This document shows, piece after piece, positions 9,145 through 18,764 of a DNA stretch of 64,000 bases (positions are counted from its first letter, which is position 1; the number at the start of each line of letters is the position of its first letter). Location of the stretch: assembly GCA_965204565.1 (NCBI GenBank), contig CBDBEU010000005.1:1550001-1614000 (forward strand), given 5' to 3'. Made by a program: the position numbers and the translations under genes. Source of the stretch: CBDBEU01 sp965204565. Lineage in GTDB: Bacteria; Pseudomonadota; Alphaproteobacteria; Rhizobiales; TMED25. The notes below the pieces were generated by a model that worked only from the letters and a program-made list of their open reading frames with translations, was not told the DNA's origin and made no database searches.

Positions 9145-9939
9145 TCAATCTCGCGACGGTGCAAGCCAACGCAGCAATTGCTGGTGCATCAGTTGATTCG
9201 AGGCAACGATTGATCCGCTCGTGGCCCACTGGTCACGACCAGCAAAATCGCTGATCCCGCCTCCAGCCTCGCGGACCAGCAGCACACCAGCGGCCATGTC
9301 CCAGATCTTGAGGTCATGATCCCAAAAACCTTCAAGCCGCCCAGATGCAACATAAGCTAGATCCAGCGATGTAGCACCGAATCGGCGGATGCCCGCGACA
9401 TTGCCCTGAATGCGGGCTAGCTCGCCGGCAAAACGCTCACAATCGCCTTGCCCGGCAAACGGCATTCCACAGCCAAACAGGCAATCGATCCGTGCGCTTC
9501 TTGCCGATACCCTTATGCGCCGGTCATTCAGTGAAGCGCCTTTTCCGCGTTCGGCCAGATACAGATCGCCCGAAATAGGGTCGAACACCAATCCGGCGAT
9601 CAGCACATCGTCACGTTCAAGCGCTACTGATATGGCAAAATGCGGCACGCCATGGAGAAAATTGGTCGTTCCATCAAGAGGATCGACGATCCAGCGATGA
9701 GAAGCATCGGTGCCCGGGCGCTCCCCCGATTCTTCCATCACGAATCCGAACCCGGGCCGTGCGCGTGAGAGTCCCTCAAACAGAACCTGCTCTGCGTGAC
9801 GATCTGCGGCGCTGACAAAATCGGCGGGACCCTTGCGCGAGACCTGCAGATTTTCAACCTCGCCGAAATCGCGCACCAGTCCACGCGACGCCTTGCGCGC
9901 CGCCTGCACCATGACATTGAGAATGGCTGATCGCGGCAT
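9145..9939 (-). CDS. suhB: inositol monophosphatase family protein
   Basis: 264 residues with the IMPase-family metal sites: ESGERPG (first Glu), WIVDPLDGTTNFLHGVPHF (DPxDGTxN) and a C-terminal KIWDMAAGVLLVREAGG (WDxAAG). The enzyme hydrolyses inositol or related sugar phosphates using Mg2+. In Proteobacteria the SuhB type also takes part in rRNA transcription antitermination, so the physiological role here is not settled. It lies 6 bp downstream of efp. Length and motifs are complete. The symbol is assigned by family resemblance only. Confidence 0.88.
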   Translation of the reverse strand: MPRSAILNVMVQAARKASRGLVRDFGEVENLQVSRKGPADFVSAADRHAEQVLFEGLSRARPGFGFVMEESGERPGTDASHRWIVDPLDGTTNFLHGVPHFAISVALERDDVLIAGLVFDPISGDLYLAERGKGASLNDRRIRVSARSARIDCLFGCGMPFAGQGDCERFAGELARIQGNVAGIRRFGATSLDLAYVASGRLEGFWDHDLKIWDMAAGVLLVREAGGGISDFAGRDQWATSGSIVASNQLMHQQLLRWLAPSRD

Positions 9940-9945
9940 GCCGCC

Positions 9946-10509
9946 TTAGTCCGCGCGCCGGACGTAGGTCACCTCATTGGTGTCGACAACGATACGCTCA
10001 CCGGTCGAGACAAAAGGTGGCACCATGACCCGGACACCGTTTTCCAGCATCGCAGGCTTGTAGGACGATGATGCTGTCTGGCCTTTGATTGTGGGCTCGG
10101 TCTCCGTCACCTCAAGTGTGACATGTTCCGGCAGTTGGATGCCAATCGGCGTTGATTCGTGCACTTGCACCGACACTGTCATTCCGTCCTGAAGGAATGC
10201 AGAGCGCTCGCCGACGAAATCAACCTCAAGCTCAATCTGCTCATAGGTATCGCTGCCCATGAACACCAGCCGTTCGCCCTCTGCGTACAGATACTGATAA
10301 TCTTTGGTGTCGATGCGCGCGCGCTCGACGGTTTCATCAGCGCGAAAACGCTCATTGAGCTTTGTGCCGTCGATTACGTTCTTGAGCTCGACTTGATTGA
10401 AGGCGCCGCCTTTTCCAGGTTTCACCGCCTGTGTCTTGACCGCGACCCAGAGCCTGCTCTTGTGCTCGATCGCGTTGCCGGGCCTGATCTGGTTGCCATT
10501 GATCTTCAT
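9946..10509 (-). CDS. efp: translation elongation factor P
   Basis: 187 residues from the ATG at 10509 (MKINGNQIRPGNAIEHKSRL) ending TYVRRAD. Three beta-barrel domains of EF-P are recognisable, with the loop lysine that is post-translationally modified in many bacteria inside KPGKGGAFNQVELKN. EF-P relieves ribosome stalling at polyproline motifs by entering the E site. The frame continues 30 codons upstream but those residues are not EF-P-like. It leads the efp / IMPase / MotA-like / MotB-like run on the minus strand. Confidence 0.96.
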   Translation of the reverse strand: MKINGNQIRPGNAIEHKSRLWVAVKTQAVKPGKGGAFNQVELKNVIDGTKLNERFRADETVERARIDTKDYQYLYAEGERLVFMGSDTYEQIELEVDFVGERSAFLQDGMTVSVQVHESTPIGIQLPEHVTLEVTETEPTIKGQTASSSYKPAMLENGVRVMVPPFVSTGERIVVDTNEVTYVRRAD

Positions 10510-10649
10510 GAAGTATTCCGTATGACGGGTTGGGAGCGCCGATCGCGCCACATGCCTGTCCATCCAAATCAGACATGTACAATCGAAAAAAGCACGCACT
10601 AAGTGTCAGACTGGGGCCCGCCGATCAAGGGGGCCTTCACAGGCTGCCA

Positions 10650-11603
10650 TCAAGGAGAAGGTGAGGGGCGGGGCAGCAATTGCTCGCGAATCGAACGCAG
10701 ACCCGCAAGCTCCGGCTTGAATGCCTCCACGGCGGTTAGCGCGCGGCGGCGCTGCTCATCTGAGATTCTGGCCAGAGCCATGTCGATGATGGGATCGAAA
10801 ATCTCACCCTTCTTGGCCAGCTCATGCCATTTTAGCGCCTGCACATCGTCTGGCTCGACACCGATGCCGAAAGTGTAGAGCCGAGCCAATTGGTTCTGCG
10901 CCACTGTATTGCCCTTTCTGGCGGCTTTCTCAAACCACAATGCTGCCACCGCTACGTCTTTTTGAACGCCACGGCCCTGGAGCACCATAATCGCGTAATC
11001 AAGTTCGGCATCGACCAGGCCCGCACGCGCAGCGACGCCAACAAGCCTTGCCGCCTCGACGGCGTTGGATGTAACGCCCAAGCCTTCATCATAGAGTGTT
11101 CCCAGATCATAAATCGCTTCGACATGATCCTGTGCAGCTGCTTTTTCAAACCAATGCACCGCCTTTTCCCAATCCTGGCGCCGTACCTTTCCTTGGGCAA
11201 AAATCACGCCGAGATTGTATTGCGCGGCGGCATCGCCCTGATTTGCAGAAGATTCGAATAGATCTGCGGCGTCGGCGAGGTTGGTATGAGGCGAATCCGA
11301 AGCGGCCAGAATAAGCCCCAATTCGAGCTGTGCGAGCGCCTCGCCGGCGTCTGCGCTTTTGCGATACCAAGTGATCGCTTCTTCCAAACTGCCATCTTCA
11401 ACATGGCCGCCGGCATGCAGCCGGGCGATGAGAAGAGCCGCGATCGGATCGCCATTCGCCGCCGGTTCGCGGGCCAGTTCCAGCCCCTTTTCGAACTCAC
11501 CGGCAGCAATCGCAGCACGCGTTTCATCAACTGCCGCGGCGATGGCATCACCTGCCGCAACCAACAGTGACAATGCTAGAATCGCTGAGAGCAGTCGTCT
11601 CAC
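10650..11603 (-). CDS. secreted Sel1-repeat (TPR-like) protein
   Basis: 317 residues with a signal peptide (MRRLLSAILALSLLVAAGDA) followed by about six Sel1-like repeats, each of the pattern A..LG..Y..G.GV..D...A..W...AA..G, for example AQYNLGVIFAQGKVRRQDW and AIYDLGTLYDEGLGVTSNA. Such solenoids mediate protein contacts in the periplasm, but the partner is not evident. The GTG start at 11603 overlaps the stop of the upstream ThiE-like gene (GTGA), suggesting coupled translation. It is the last gene of the tkt-gap-pgk-fba-thiE-like run. Confidence 0.8.
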   Translation of the reverse strand: MRRLLSAILALSLLVAAGDAIAAAVDETRAAIAAGEFEKGLELAREPAANGDPIAALLIARLHAGGHVEDGSLEEAITWYRKSADAGEALAQLELGLILAASDSPHTNLADAADLFESSANQGDAAAQYNLGVIFAQGKVRRQDWEKAVHWFEKAAAQDHVEAIYDLGTLYDEGLGVTSNAVEAARLVGVAARAGLVDAELDYAIMVLQGRGVQKDVAVAALWFEKAARKGNTVAQNQLARLYTFGIGVEPDDVQALKWHELAKKGEIFDPIIDMALARISDEQRRRALTAVEAFKPELAGLRSIREQLLPRPSPSP

Positions 11604-12205
11604 CTGGCGCCGCCCCGGCTCTCGTCTTGCATGTTGACCAATGCCTGAAGTCCCTTTGCCGCCCGCGTTGCATCAAAAGCGATGAAATCCACATTCGCCC
11701 CCGCCAGTTTTGCCAACTCATCGGCAGCGTCGCCAATCAAGGCCATGCACGGTGTTTCGAAGATCGGTGTCCACCATTCAACCAGTTCGATCATTGTCAT
11801 AGGCTTGCCCGGTACCGGTTCGGATTCACAAAAACGGACATAGTCAGCACCTGCCTCGGCCGCCTCCATGGCGTGATGGCGCGACAGGCCCACCCGGCAA
11901 CCAATGCTGCGGCCTGCTCCGATCTGCTCACGGATTGCGAGATAGGTGTCGCGATGCCACTCGATCTCGATCCCGTCCGCCATCAACTCGTCGAGGAGTT
12001 CCAGATCGTCGGCCACGAGAAAGGCAATATCGTGGCGGTCCGCGGCCTGGCGCAACTCTGCCATGCTAGCGCGGTCCGACTGATCGCGCGGCGACGAAAT
12101 GACCAAAGCCGTGACCAACCGATGGCTTAGAACCGTGTCGTCAAGCCGCGCCAATCTGATCAGCTGAACGGCCGGGCCAACAAGAAGGCAGATTTGGCTC
12201 GCCAT
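11600..12205 (-). CDS. thiamine phosphate synthase family protein
   Basis: 201 residues with a TIM-barrel ThiE-like pattern: HDIAFLVADDLELLDELMADGIE, GCRVGLSRHHAMEAAEAGADYVRF and a C-terminal CMALIGDAADELAKLAGANVDFI. ThiE joins HMP-pyrophosphate and THZ-phosphate. This member sits outside any thiamine operon and the usual substrate motifs look weakened (SRHHAMEAAEAGADY in place of the usual SxHxxxE pattern), so it may be one of the divergent ThiE-like proteins next to glycolytic genes in rhizobia. I am sure of the family, not of the reaction. Confidence 0.75.
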   Translation of the reverse strand: MASQICLLVGPAVQLIRLARLDDTVLSHRLVTALVISSPRDQSDRASMAELRQAADRHDIAFLVADDLELLDELMADGIEIEWHRDTYLAIREQIGAGRSIGCRVGLSRHHAMEAAEAGADYVRFCESEPVPGKPMTMIELVEWWTPIFETPCMALIGDAADELAKLAGANVDFIAFDATRAAKGLQALVNMQDESRGGAR

Positions 12206-12235
12206 ACGCGCATTGCCGCCAGTGGCGAGTGCGCT

Positions 12236-13264
12236 TCAGGCTGCTTGCTCGAGTTCAGGTTTCCATCCAGCGCCAGTGGCGAGTGCGTTCATGCGCGCGC
12301 GATGGGTGAAGGCTGCCTGAGCCGCCGGCACATTCTCTGCCCTGCCGAGCCATGCCTTGAGTGCCGCCTGCTGCAAAGCGCGCCCGTAGGAAAAGGTCAG
12401 AGACCAGGGTGTGCCGCCGATCTGATTGATCAGGGAGAGATTCTGGCTTGCCTGCTCATCGCTTTGCCCACCGGAAAGGAACGCGATGCCCGGTACTGCC
12501 ACTGGCACCGTTGCCTTGAGGCACGCGACAGTCTGTTCTGCAACCTCTTCGGCACTCGCTTGTGTTGGGGCGTTCTGTCCGGCGATCACCATGTTCGGTT
12601 TCAGCACCATGCCCTCGAGCGCCACATTGGCCTCGAAAAGCTCGTCAAACACCGTGTTGAGCGTCCATTCTGTAACTCTTCGGCACTCGTCGATCGAATG
12701 GCGCGCCGTCGGCCCGTCCATGACCACTTCCGGTTCGACGATCGGCACGATACCGGCTTCCTGGCAAAGCGCTGCATAGCGCGCCAGCGCATGCGCATTC
12801 GATTTGATGCATGGCCAAGTGGGCTTGCCATCGTCAATTTCGATCACCGCGCGCCATTTAGCAAAGCGCGCGCCGATTGTGTAGTATTCGGTCAGCCTTT
12901 CGCGCAAACCGTCGAGCCCTTCGGTGACCTTCTCGCCATTCGAGCACGCAAGCGGTTTGGCGCCGGTATCGACCTTGATGCCGGGCACAGCGCCCGCATC
13001 GGCAATCAGCTTCACCAGCGGTGTGCCGTCAGCGGCTTTCTGACGCAGCGTTTCATCGAACAGAATGACGCCTGAAATGCACTGTTGCATGGCCTCATCG
13101 GCCCGAAACAGCAATTCGCGATAGTCGCGCCGATTGGATTCGGTCGACTCGACGTTGATCTGGTCAAGTCGCTTGGCGATCGTTCCCGTACTCTCGTCGG
13201 CGGCAAGAATTCCCTTGCCTAGTGTGACCATTTTGCCAGCGATTTCGCTCAGCTCAGATTTCAT
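12236..13264 (-). CDS. fba: class I fructose-bisphosphate aldolase
   Basis: 342 residues starting MKSELSEIAGKMVTLGKGIL. Class I signatures include GILAADESTGTIAKRL, the Schiff-base lysine in ALEGMVLKPNMVIAGQ, and FLSGGQSDEQASQNL. It cleaves fructose-1,6-bisphosphate to GAP and DHAP without metal. The start at the ATG 13264 is chosen over upstream frame extension, which lacks homology. It lies 41 bp after pgk on the same strand, in the order tkt-gap-pgk-fba, typical of alphaproteobacteria that use this set for glycolysis/gluconeogenesis and the pentose phosphate shunt. Confidence 0.95.
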   Translation of the reverse strand: MKSELSEIAGKMVTLGKGILAADESTGTIAKRLDQINVESTESNRRDYRELLFRADEAMQQCISGVILFDETLRQKAADGTPLVKLIADAGAVPGIKVDTGAKPLACSNGEKVTEGLDGLRERLTEYYTIGARFAKWRAVIEIDDGKPTWPCIKSNAHALARYAALCQEAGIVPIVEPEVVMDGPTARHSIDECRRVTEWTLNTVFDELFEANVALEGMVLKPNMVIAGQNAPTQASAEEVAEQTVACLKATVPVAVPGIAFLSGGQSDEQASQNLSLINQIGGTPWSLTFSYGRALQQAALKAWLGRAENVPAAQAAFTHRARMNALATGAGWKPELEQAA

Positions 13265-13305
13265 TGCGCTCACTCCAGTGCCTCCATTGCCGACTTTCCG
13301 GCAGA

Positions 13306-14502
13306 TTATCGCATAAGGGCGGCGACGCCCGGGAGTTGTTTTCCCTCCAACCACTCCAGAAATGCGCCCCCGGCTGTGGATACATAGGAAAACTCGTCCG
13401 CCACACCAGCTGCGTTCAACGCCGCGACCGTGTCACCCCCGCCCACCACCGAGACAAGTCGTCCCTTGCTCGTGCGCTGGCCCGCATGGATCGCGACATC
13501 GATGGTTGCCCGGTCGAAGGGCGGCACCTCGAAGGCACCAAGCGGACCATTCCACAAAAGTGTCGCATTGCGGTCGATCAGATGGTTGACATACTCGACC
13601 GTTTTCGGACCGACATCGAGAAGCATGGCGTCATTGGCAATGGCGTCTAGATGCACGATCTGGGAATTAACGTTAGGCGCCAGCTTTTTGGCCGCAACAG
13701 CATCGAGAGGCAGGACCACATGGCAGCTTTTCTTGCGCGCAGTTTCCAGAATGTCGCGCGCAACGCGGTCCAGCTTGGGCTCATGCAGGGATGCCCCGAT
13801 GGCCACTCCCTCGGCGAACAGGAAGGTGTTGGCCATCGCGCCGACGATCACCAGATGATCGACCTTGTCGAGTAGATTGTTCAGCACCGCAATCTTGGTG
13901 GAGACCTTGGAGCCGCCGACAATTGCAATCACCGGGCGCTCAGGGTTTTCAAGCGCCCGGGTTAGTGCCTCGATTTCGGCCGCCATTGCGATCCCGGCAA
14001 AGGCCGGCATGCGGCGGGCGATACCCTCGGTCGAGGCATGGGTGCGGTGGGCGGCGGAGAATGCGTCATTGACATAGATGTCGCCGAACTGCGCCAGTTC
14101 CTCGACGAAATCAGGGTCGTTGGCTTCTTCACCCGGATGGAAACGGACATTTTCCATTAGTGCGATGGCGCCCGGCATCATGCCGCTGGCCATTTCCACG
14201 GCATTGCCGTCACGCCAGTTGGTAGCAACAAAAGTGACTGGGCGCCCAATCAATGCCGCGACTTCTGCAGCTACCGGCTCAAGCGAGAACTCAGACTTTG
14301 CCTCGCCGTTGGGGCGTCCAAGGTGCGATAGTAGAATAACCGCAGCACCGCGATCGAGTAGATACACAATCGTCGGAATGACGCGCTCAATGCGTGTTGT
14401 ATCGCGAATCTTTACGCCGTCGAACGGCACGTTGAGATCAACGCGCAACACCACGCGCTTTCCTGCCACATCTGCAGCGTCGATGCTAAGCAATGATACC
14501 AT
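13306..14502 (-). CDS. pgk: phosphoglycerate kinase
   Basis: 398 residues, the normal length. Motifs visible: KRVVLRVDLNVP near the N-terminus, ILLSHLGRPNGE, ENVRFHPGEEANDPDF, VGGSKVSTKI (substrate and hinge region), GPLGAFEVPPFD and VVGGGDTVAALN (nucleotide binding). It catalyses transfer of phosphate from 1,3-bisphosphoglycerate to ADP in the cytosol. It stands 27 bp downstream of gap and 41 bp upstream of fba, very probably co-transcribed with them. Confidence 0.97.
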   Translation of the reverse strand: MVSLLSIDAADVAGKRVVLRVDLNVPFDGVKIRDTTRIERVIPTIVYLLDRGAAVILLSHLGRPNGEAKSEFSLEPVAAEVAALIGRPVTFVATNWRDGNAVEMASGMMPGAIALMENVRFHPGEEANDPDFVEELAQFGDIYVNDAFSAAHRTHASTEGIARRMPAFAGIAMAAEIEALTRALENPERPVIAIVGGSKVSTKIAVLNNLLDKVDHLVIVGAMANTFLFAEGVAIGASLHEPKLDRVARDILETARKKSCHVVLPLDAVAAKKLAPNVNSQIVHLDAIANDAMLLDVGPKTVEYVNHLIDRNATLLWNGPLGAFEVPPFDRATIDVAIHAGQRTSKGRLVSVVGGGDTVAALNAAGVADEFSYVSTAGGAFLEWLEGKQLPGVAALMR

Positions 14503-14529
14503 TGGACCGGGTTCGGTGCTTATGTGGCT

Positions 14530-15540
14530 TCAGATCAGCGGGCCCATCGCCACCGCAGTGTCGTTCATGCGATTGGAAAAGCCCCATTCATTATCGTACC
14601 ACGCCATCACCCGCACCAAAGTTCCTTCCAGCACCTTGGTCTGATCGAGGGCAAAAGTCGCTGAATGACTGTCATGGTTGAAGTCCGAAGAGACAAGTTC
14701 TTCTTTGGTGATGGCGAGAATGCCGGCCAGCGGCCCGTCAGCCGCTGCGGCAATGACCGCCTCGTTGACCTCTTCGACCGCCGTTGCCCTTGCGGCGACG
14801 AACTTAAAGTCGATCATCGACACATTCGGCGTTGGGACGCGTACTGAAACGCCGTCGAGCTTGCCGTTAAGTTCCGGCAATACCAGACCGACGGCACGCG
14901 CCGCACCGGTTGACGTCGGTATCATCGACATTGCCGCCGCCCGGGCGCGATAAAGATCGGAATGCATAGTGTCGAGCGTTGGCTGATCGCCGGTATAGGA
15001 GTGGATCGTGGTCATGAATCCGGACTCGATGCCGATGGCCTGATTGAGCACATGGGCTACGGGCGCCAGGCAATTTGTCGTGCATGAGGCGTTGGATACT
15101 ACCGTATGTGCGGCCTGCAACTTGTCGTGGTTGACACCATAGACGACTGTGAGATCGGCATCTTTGGCCGGTGCCGAGACCAATACCCGTTTGGCGCCTG
15201 CATCGAGATGGGCGCTTGCCTTTGCGCGGTCGGCAAAAATGCCGGTGCATTCGAGTGCAATATCAACACCCAGTTCCTTCCACGGCAATTCGGACGGGTC
15301 GCGCACCGCTATCACTTTCATCTTGCCGCGTCCGACATCGATGGTGTCGCCATCGACAGTGATCTCGCCGGGATAGCGCCCATGCACCGAATCGAACTTC
15401 AACAGATGCGCATTGGTCTTGACCAGTCCGAGATCGTTGATCGCAACCACCTCGACATCATTCCGTTTCGCTTCGCCCGCTGCACGCAAAATATTGCGAC
15501 CGATGCGGCCAAACCCGTTGATCGCCACCCTGATTGCCAT
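14530..15540 (-). CDS. gap: type I glyceraldehyde-3-phosphate dehydrogenase
   Basis: 336 residues beginning MAIRVAINGFGRIGRNILRA (NAD(P)-binding GxGxxG). The catalytic cysteine lies in SNASCTTNCLAPVAHV, and the C-terminal region contains WYDNEWGFSNRM. It oxidises GAP to 1,3-bisphosphoglycerate. Immediately downstream of tkt (29 bp) and upstream of pgk. Nothing unusual. Confidence 0.97.
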   Translation of the reverse strand: MAIRVAINGFGRIGRNILRAAGEAKRNDVEVVAINDLGLVKTNAHLLKFDSVHGRYPGEITVDGDTIDVGRGKMKVIAVRDPSELPWKELGVDIALECTGIFADRAKASAHLDAGAKRVLVSAPAKDADLTVVYGVNHDKLQAAHTVVSNASCTTNCLAPVAHVLNQAIGIESGFMTTIHSYTGDQPTLDTMHSDLYRARAAAMSMIPTSTGAARAVGLVLPELNGKLDGVSVRVPTPNVSMIDFKFVAARATAVEEVNEAVIAAAADGPLAGILAITKEELVSSDFNHDSHSATFALDQTKVLEGTLVRVMAWYDNEWGFSNRMNDTAVAMGPLI

Positions 15541-15569
15541 TGCCGTTCCCTCAAGTTCATGTTTGTCGT

Positions 15570-17621
15570 TCAGTTGTCATTGTCGCCCTTGAAAGCGGCG
15601 AGACGTGCGCGCGCTTCTTCGGCAACACACTCGGCCGTAATGCCGAAATGTTGATATAGTAGGTCATATGGCGCGCTGGCGCCAAAGCCGGTCATGCCTA
15701 CAAAGCCGCCATCCGATCCGACGATCTGGTCCCAGCCCATCCGCAATCCTGCCTCGACCGCGATTTTCACAGGTGCAGAGCCAATAATCGCTGCGCGGTC
15801 CCCTACTTGGGCTTCCGCAAGGATGTCGAGGCACGGCACTGAAACAACCCTGGCTAGGATGCCCGATGCATTCAGCAGTTGCCGCGCCTTGGCTGCGATC
15901 GCAACCTCTGAACCGGATGCAAACAATGAGACTGCCGCTTCGCCGTCAGCTGGAAGGAGTTCATAGGCACCGCCCGCAGCGAGATTGCTGTCTCCTGCCT
16001 CTCGGCGGTGAGATTCAAGGTTTTGCCGCGACAGCGCAAGGATACTTGGTCCGCTATCGCATTCCAGCGCTGTCTGCCAGCATTCGGCGGTCTCGATTGC
16101 ATCGGCCGGCCTGAAAACGTTGAGATTTGGTATCGCGCGAAGTGCCGCCAGATGTTCCACCGGCTGATGGGTGGGGCCGTCTTCGCCTAGGCCGATCGAG
16201 TCGTGGGTAAACACATAAATAACCCTGAGGCCCATCATCGCCGACAGCCGAATCGACGGCCTGCAATAGTCTGAAAACACTAGAAAAGTGCCGCCATAGG
16301 GGATCAATCCGCCGTGCAGAGCCATGCCATTCATGGCCGCTGCCATGCCATGCTCGCGCACGCCGTAATGAATATAGCGGCCTGAAAAATCTTCGGCTGT
16401 GATCGCTTGCAGCCCCTCACTGCGGGTGTTGTTCGATCCGGTCAGATCGGCTGAACCGCCCACCGTCGCCGTAACCAGCGGATTGATCGCATCGAGCACC
16501 TTTTGCGAGGCGCTGCGCGTCGCCACCGGCTTTGGTTCGCTCGCGAAGTCCTGTTTGGCCGCGGCGATTGTGTCATCCAACTCACGCGATAGCCCGCCGC
16601 GTACACGGCGCTCGAAATCCGAACGCAGTTCGGGATCCAGCCCATCAAGTTCTGCCTGCCAGGCTTTGTGTTCCTGGCGTCCGCGCAAACCCGCTATCCG
16701 CCAGGCGTCACGCACCTCCGTCGGCAGGTCGAAGGGGGCATAATTTATTCCCAGCGCCTGTCGCGCTCCTGCATATTCGCTCTCGCCCAACGGTGCGCCA
16801 TGGACCCCGGCGGTGCCTTCCTTGGTAGGGGCGCCGTATCCGATCTTAGTCTGGCACGCGATCAGCGATGGTTTATCTTCTGACTGAGCCACTTCGATTG
16901 CAGTTTTGATTGCATCCGCATCATGCCCATCGATTCGCCGTACACCCCAGCCAGCGGCCTCGAAGCGCCGTAGCTGGTCACCTGTTTCACTGATTGAAAG
17001 CGGCCCATCGATACTGATCCCGTTGTCGTCGAACAAGACAATCAGCTTGTTAAGGCGCAAATGCCCGGCGAGTGAAATCGCCTCATGGCTGATACCCTCC
17101 ATGAGGTCGCCATCGCCAGCCAGAACATAGGTGTAGTGGTTGACGAGCGCCTCACCATATTGAGCCGCCATCATGCGCTCGGCAATCGTCATGCCAACCG
17201 CATTGGCCAACCCCTGGCCTAGTGGTCCGGTCGTTACTTCGACGCCCGACGCATGACGATATTCCGGGTGCCCTGGCGTCAGCGAACCAAATTGTCGGAA
17301 GCGCTTGAGCTCATCGATGGTCATGCCTTCGTAGCCGAGCAAATGGAGAGCTGCGTATAGCAGCATCGATCCGTGGCCGGCTGAAAGGACAAAACGGTCG
17401 CGGTCGAACCAGTCGGGTGCGCCAGCATCGAATTTCATGAATCGGGTAAAAAGCAAAGTGGTAACATCGGCCGCCCCCATGGGCATGCCGGGGTGACCGC
17501 TTTTTGCTGCTTCGACCGCGTCCATCGCCAAGGCTCGGATGGCATTGGCGAGATCATTGTGGCTGACGCTGGCGCGCACCTGGACATCTGACGGTTGTGA
17601 TGTCGGCTCCGCTTTTTGCAT
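15570..17621 (-). CDS. tkt: transketolase
   Basis: 683 residues from the ATG at 17621 (MQKAEPTSQPSDVQVRAS). Thiamine diphosphate enzyme motifs: SGHPGMPMGAADVT, GHGSMLLYALHL-like block, AGDGDLMEGISHEA (Mg-ThDP binding GDG), VREHGMAAAMNGMAL (catalytic Glu), THDSIGLGEDGPTHQPVEH. It moves two-carbon units in the pentose phosphate pathway and is the first gene of the tkt-gap-pgk-fba run. The frame extends 39 codons further upstream without resemblance to the family. Confidence 0.96.
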   Translation of the reverse strand: MQKAEPTSQPSDVQVRASVSHNDLANAIRALAMDAVEAAKSGHPGMPMGAADVTTLLFTRFMKFDAGAPDWFDRDRFVLSAGHGSMLLYAALHLLGYEGMTIDELKRFRQFGSLTPGHPEYRHASGVEVTTGPLGQGLANAVGMTIAERMMAAQYGEALVNHYTYVLAGDGDLMEGISHEAISLAGHLRLNKLIVLFDDNGISIDGPLSISETGDQLRRFEAAGWGVRRIDGHDADAIKTAIEVAQSEDKPSLIACQTKIGYGAPTKEGTAGVHGAPLGESEYAGARQALGINYAPFDLPTEVRDAWRIAGLRGRQEHKAWQAELDGLDPELRSDFERRVRGGLSRELDDTIAAAKQDFASEPKPVATRSASQKVLDAINPLVTATVGGSADLTGSNNTRSEGLQAITAEDFSGRYIHYGVREHGMAAAMNGMALHGGLIPYGGTFLVFSDYCRPSIRLSAMMGLRVIYVFTHDSIGLGEDGPTHQPVEHLAALRAIPNLNVFRPADAIETAECWQTALECDSGPSILALSRQNLESHRREAGDSNLAAGGAYELLPADGEAAVSLFASGSEVAIAAKARQLLNASGILARVVSVPCLDILAEAQVGDRAAIIGSAPVKIAVEAGLRMGWDQIVGSDGGFVGMTGFGASAPYDLLYQHFGITAECVAEEARARLAAFKGDNDN

Positions 17622-18042
17622 GTTCAGACCTTGATTGGGTCGCTGGCGGTGCGACTTCATAAGGGTTGGGTGCGACCGATGGTACGCTATTGGCAAGGCC
17701 CGGTACGGGAACACACGCAGGCTGCCGTTAGTCAACAAACGAGATCTGTCGCGAGCAGGTTCCGCAAGCCAAGCCGGCGTTCAAATACCACCTCGGAGCA
17801 CCCTGTCAATGTGCGTGGCTTTTTAGCCATGATACCATGATCATCTGAGATGGCGAACTGGGGCACGGTACGTTGCAGCTCAGTTTGATTTGGTGTTTGC
17901 ACTTCGTGTCGGTTGACGGCTAGTTGCGCTGCCGCCTAATCTCTAGCGTGTTGCGTATGCGTCGCTGGATATTCAATTGGTCGAATGTCGGCAAAAGGCC
18001 GTGTCGCACCCTGGGGATTGACGAGAGGTCACAATAATCGTC
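17622..18042. other. divergent intergenic region between tkt and DUF4164
   Basis: 421 bases between two divergent genes, so it should hold the promoters of both tkt (minus) and the DUF4164-zapA run (plus). I see no convincing gene or tRNA. A GACGAGAGGTC stretch 14 bp before the ATG at 18043 could act as ribosome binding context. No clear operator palindrome was found by eye. Confidence 0.4.
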
Positions 18043-18357
18043 ATGAGCGCACAACCTGCTACATCGCAACACGCCGACTTTCCTCAACCAGAAAACCGGT
18101 TTGATCTTGCACTTGAACGTTTGCGGCGGGCCGCTGACGCTTTGGAAGCGGCGCTGGCCCGCAAGGGGCGGGAGACAAAATCGATAGCGGTTCTGGAGCA
18201 GGAGATGGAAGTTCTGCTGAATGACCGCTCCAAACTTGCCCACGAGCTTGATCAGGTGAAGGCGCGTGCTTCGCGCCTTGATGCCGCCGGCGCAGAGGTA
18301 TCGGGAAGGCTCGATACCGTGATGTCGAACCTACAATCCGTCCTCGCGCGGGGCTGA
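18043..18357 (+). CDS. DUF4164 family coiled-coil protein
   Basis: 104 residues, mostly one long alpha-helical coiled coil (ALERLRRAADALEAALARK, LEQEMEVLLNDRSKLAHELD). The position immediately before zapA and the size match DUF4164 proteins of rhizobia. The function is not established; the neighbourhood hints at a link to cell division. Forty-three bases separate it from zapA on the same strand. Confidence 0.78.
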   Translation: MSAQPATSQHADFPQPENRFDLALERLRRAADALEAALARKGRETKSIAVLEQEMEVLLNDRSKLAHELDQVKARASRLDAAGAEVSGRLDTVMSNLQSVLARG

Positions 18358-18400
18358 TGGTTCGCTTTGATTTCTTGATCCACCTGCGATTGGGTGCGTG

Positions 18401-18757
18401 ATGGCAAAAGTCGCGGTTAGCATCAACGGTCGGGTTTTTGAACTTGCGTGCGAGGAAGGCCAGGAGCGCCAGCTCCGGGAATTGGCCAGATTTTTTGACC
18501 GTCACGTCCGGGATCTCCACACAAAATTCGGCAATGTCGGGGAGGCAAGACTTTTCATCATGGCTGGACTGATGATTGCCGATCAGCTTTCCGAAGCACT
18601 CGCCCAGATCGAAGAAATCGAGCAGGACGTTACTTCGCTGCACAAGGAGAGTGACGAGGTGCATGGCGATGCCGAGCGCCTTGAGGAGACGGCAATCAGT
18701 GACATTGAGGGGCTGGCCGAGCGCATTGAGGGCCTGACCCGTTCACTACAAGGCTGA
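18401..18757 (+). CDS. zapA: cell division protein ZapA
   Basis: 118 residues: MAKVAVSINGRVFELACEEG (N-terminal FtsZ-binding fold), RQLRELARFFDRHVRDL, EARLFIMAGLMIADQLSEA, then a C-terminal coiled coil. ZapA crosslinks FtsZ protofilaments at the Z-ring. The start is either the GTG at 18398 or the ATG at 18401; the ATG gives the conventional MAKV. It is followed by the probable 6S RNA and the folate cyclo-ligase gene, a conserved order. Confidence 0.9.
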   Translation: MAKVAVSINGRVFELACEEGQERQLRELARFFDRHVRDLHTKFGNVGEARLFIMAGLMIADQLSEALAQIEEIEQDVTSLHKESDEVHGDAERLEETAISDIEGLAERIEGLTRSLQG

Positions 18758-18764
18758 TAATCGC

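Noticed and set aside
11600..12205. Naming the ThiE-like gene thiE
   Set aside because: The family is clear but it stands outside thiamine genes and its motifs are weak, so the symbol would overstate what is known.
12216..12290. A 17-bp direct repeat (GCCAGTGGCGAGTGCG...) around the fba stop codon
   Set aside because: One copy is coding sequence of fba and the other lies just after its stop; no function or element structure is evident.
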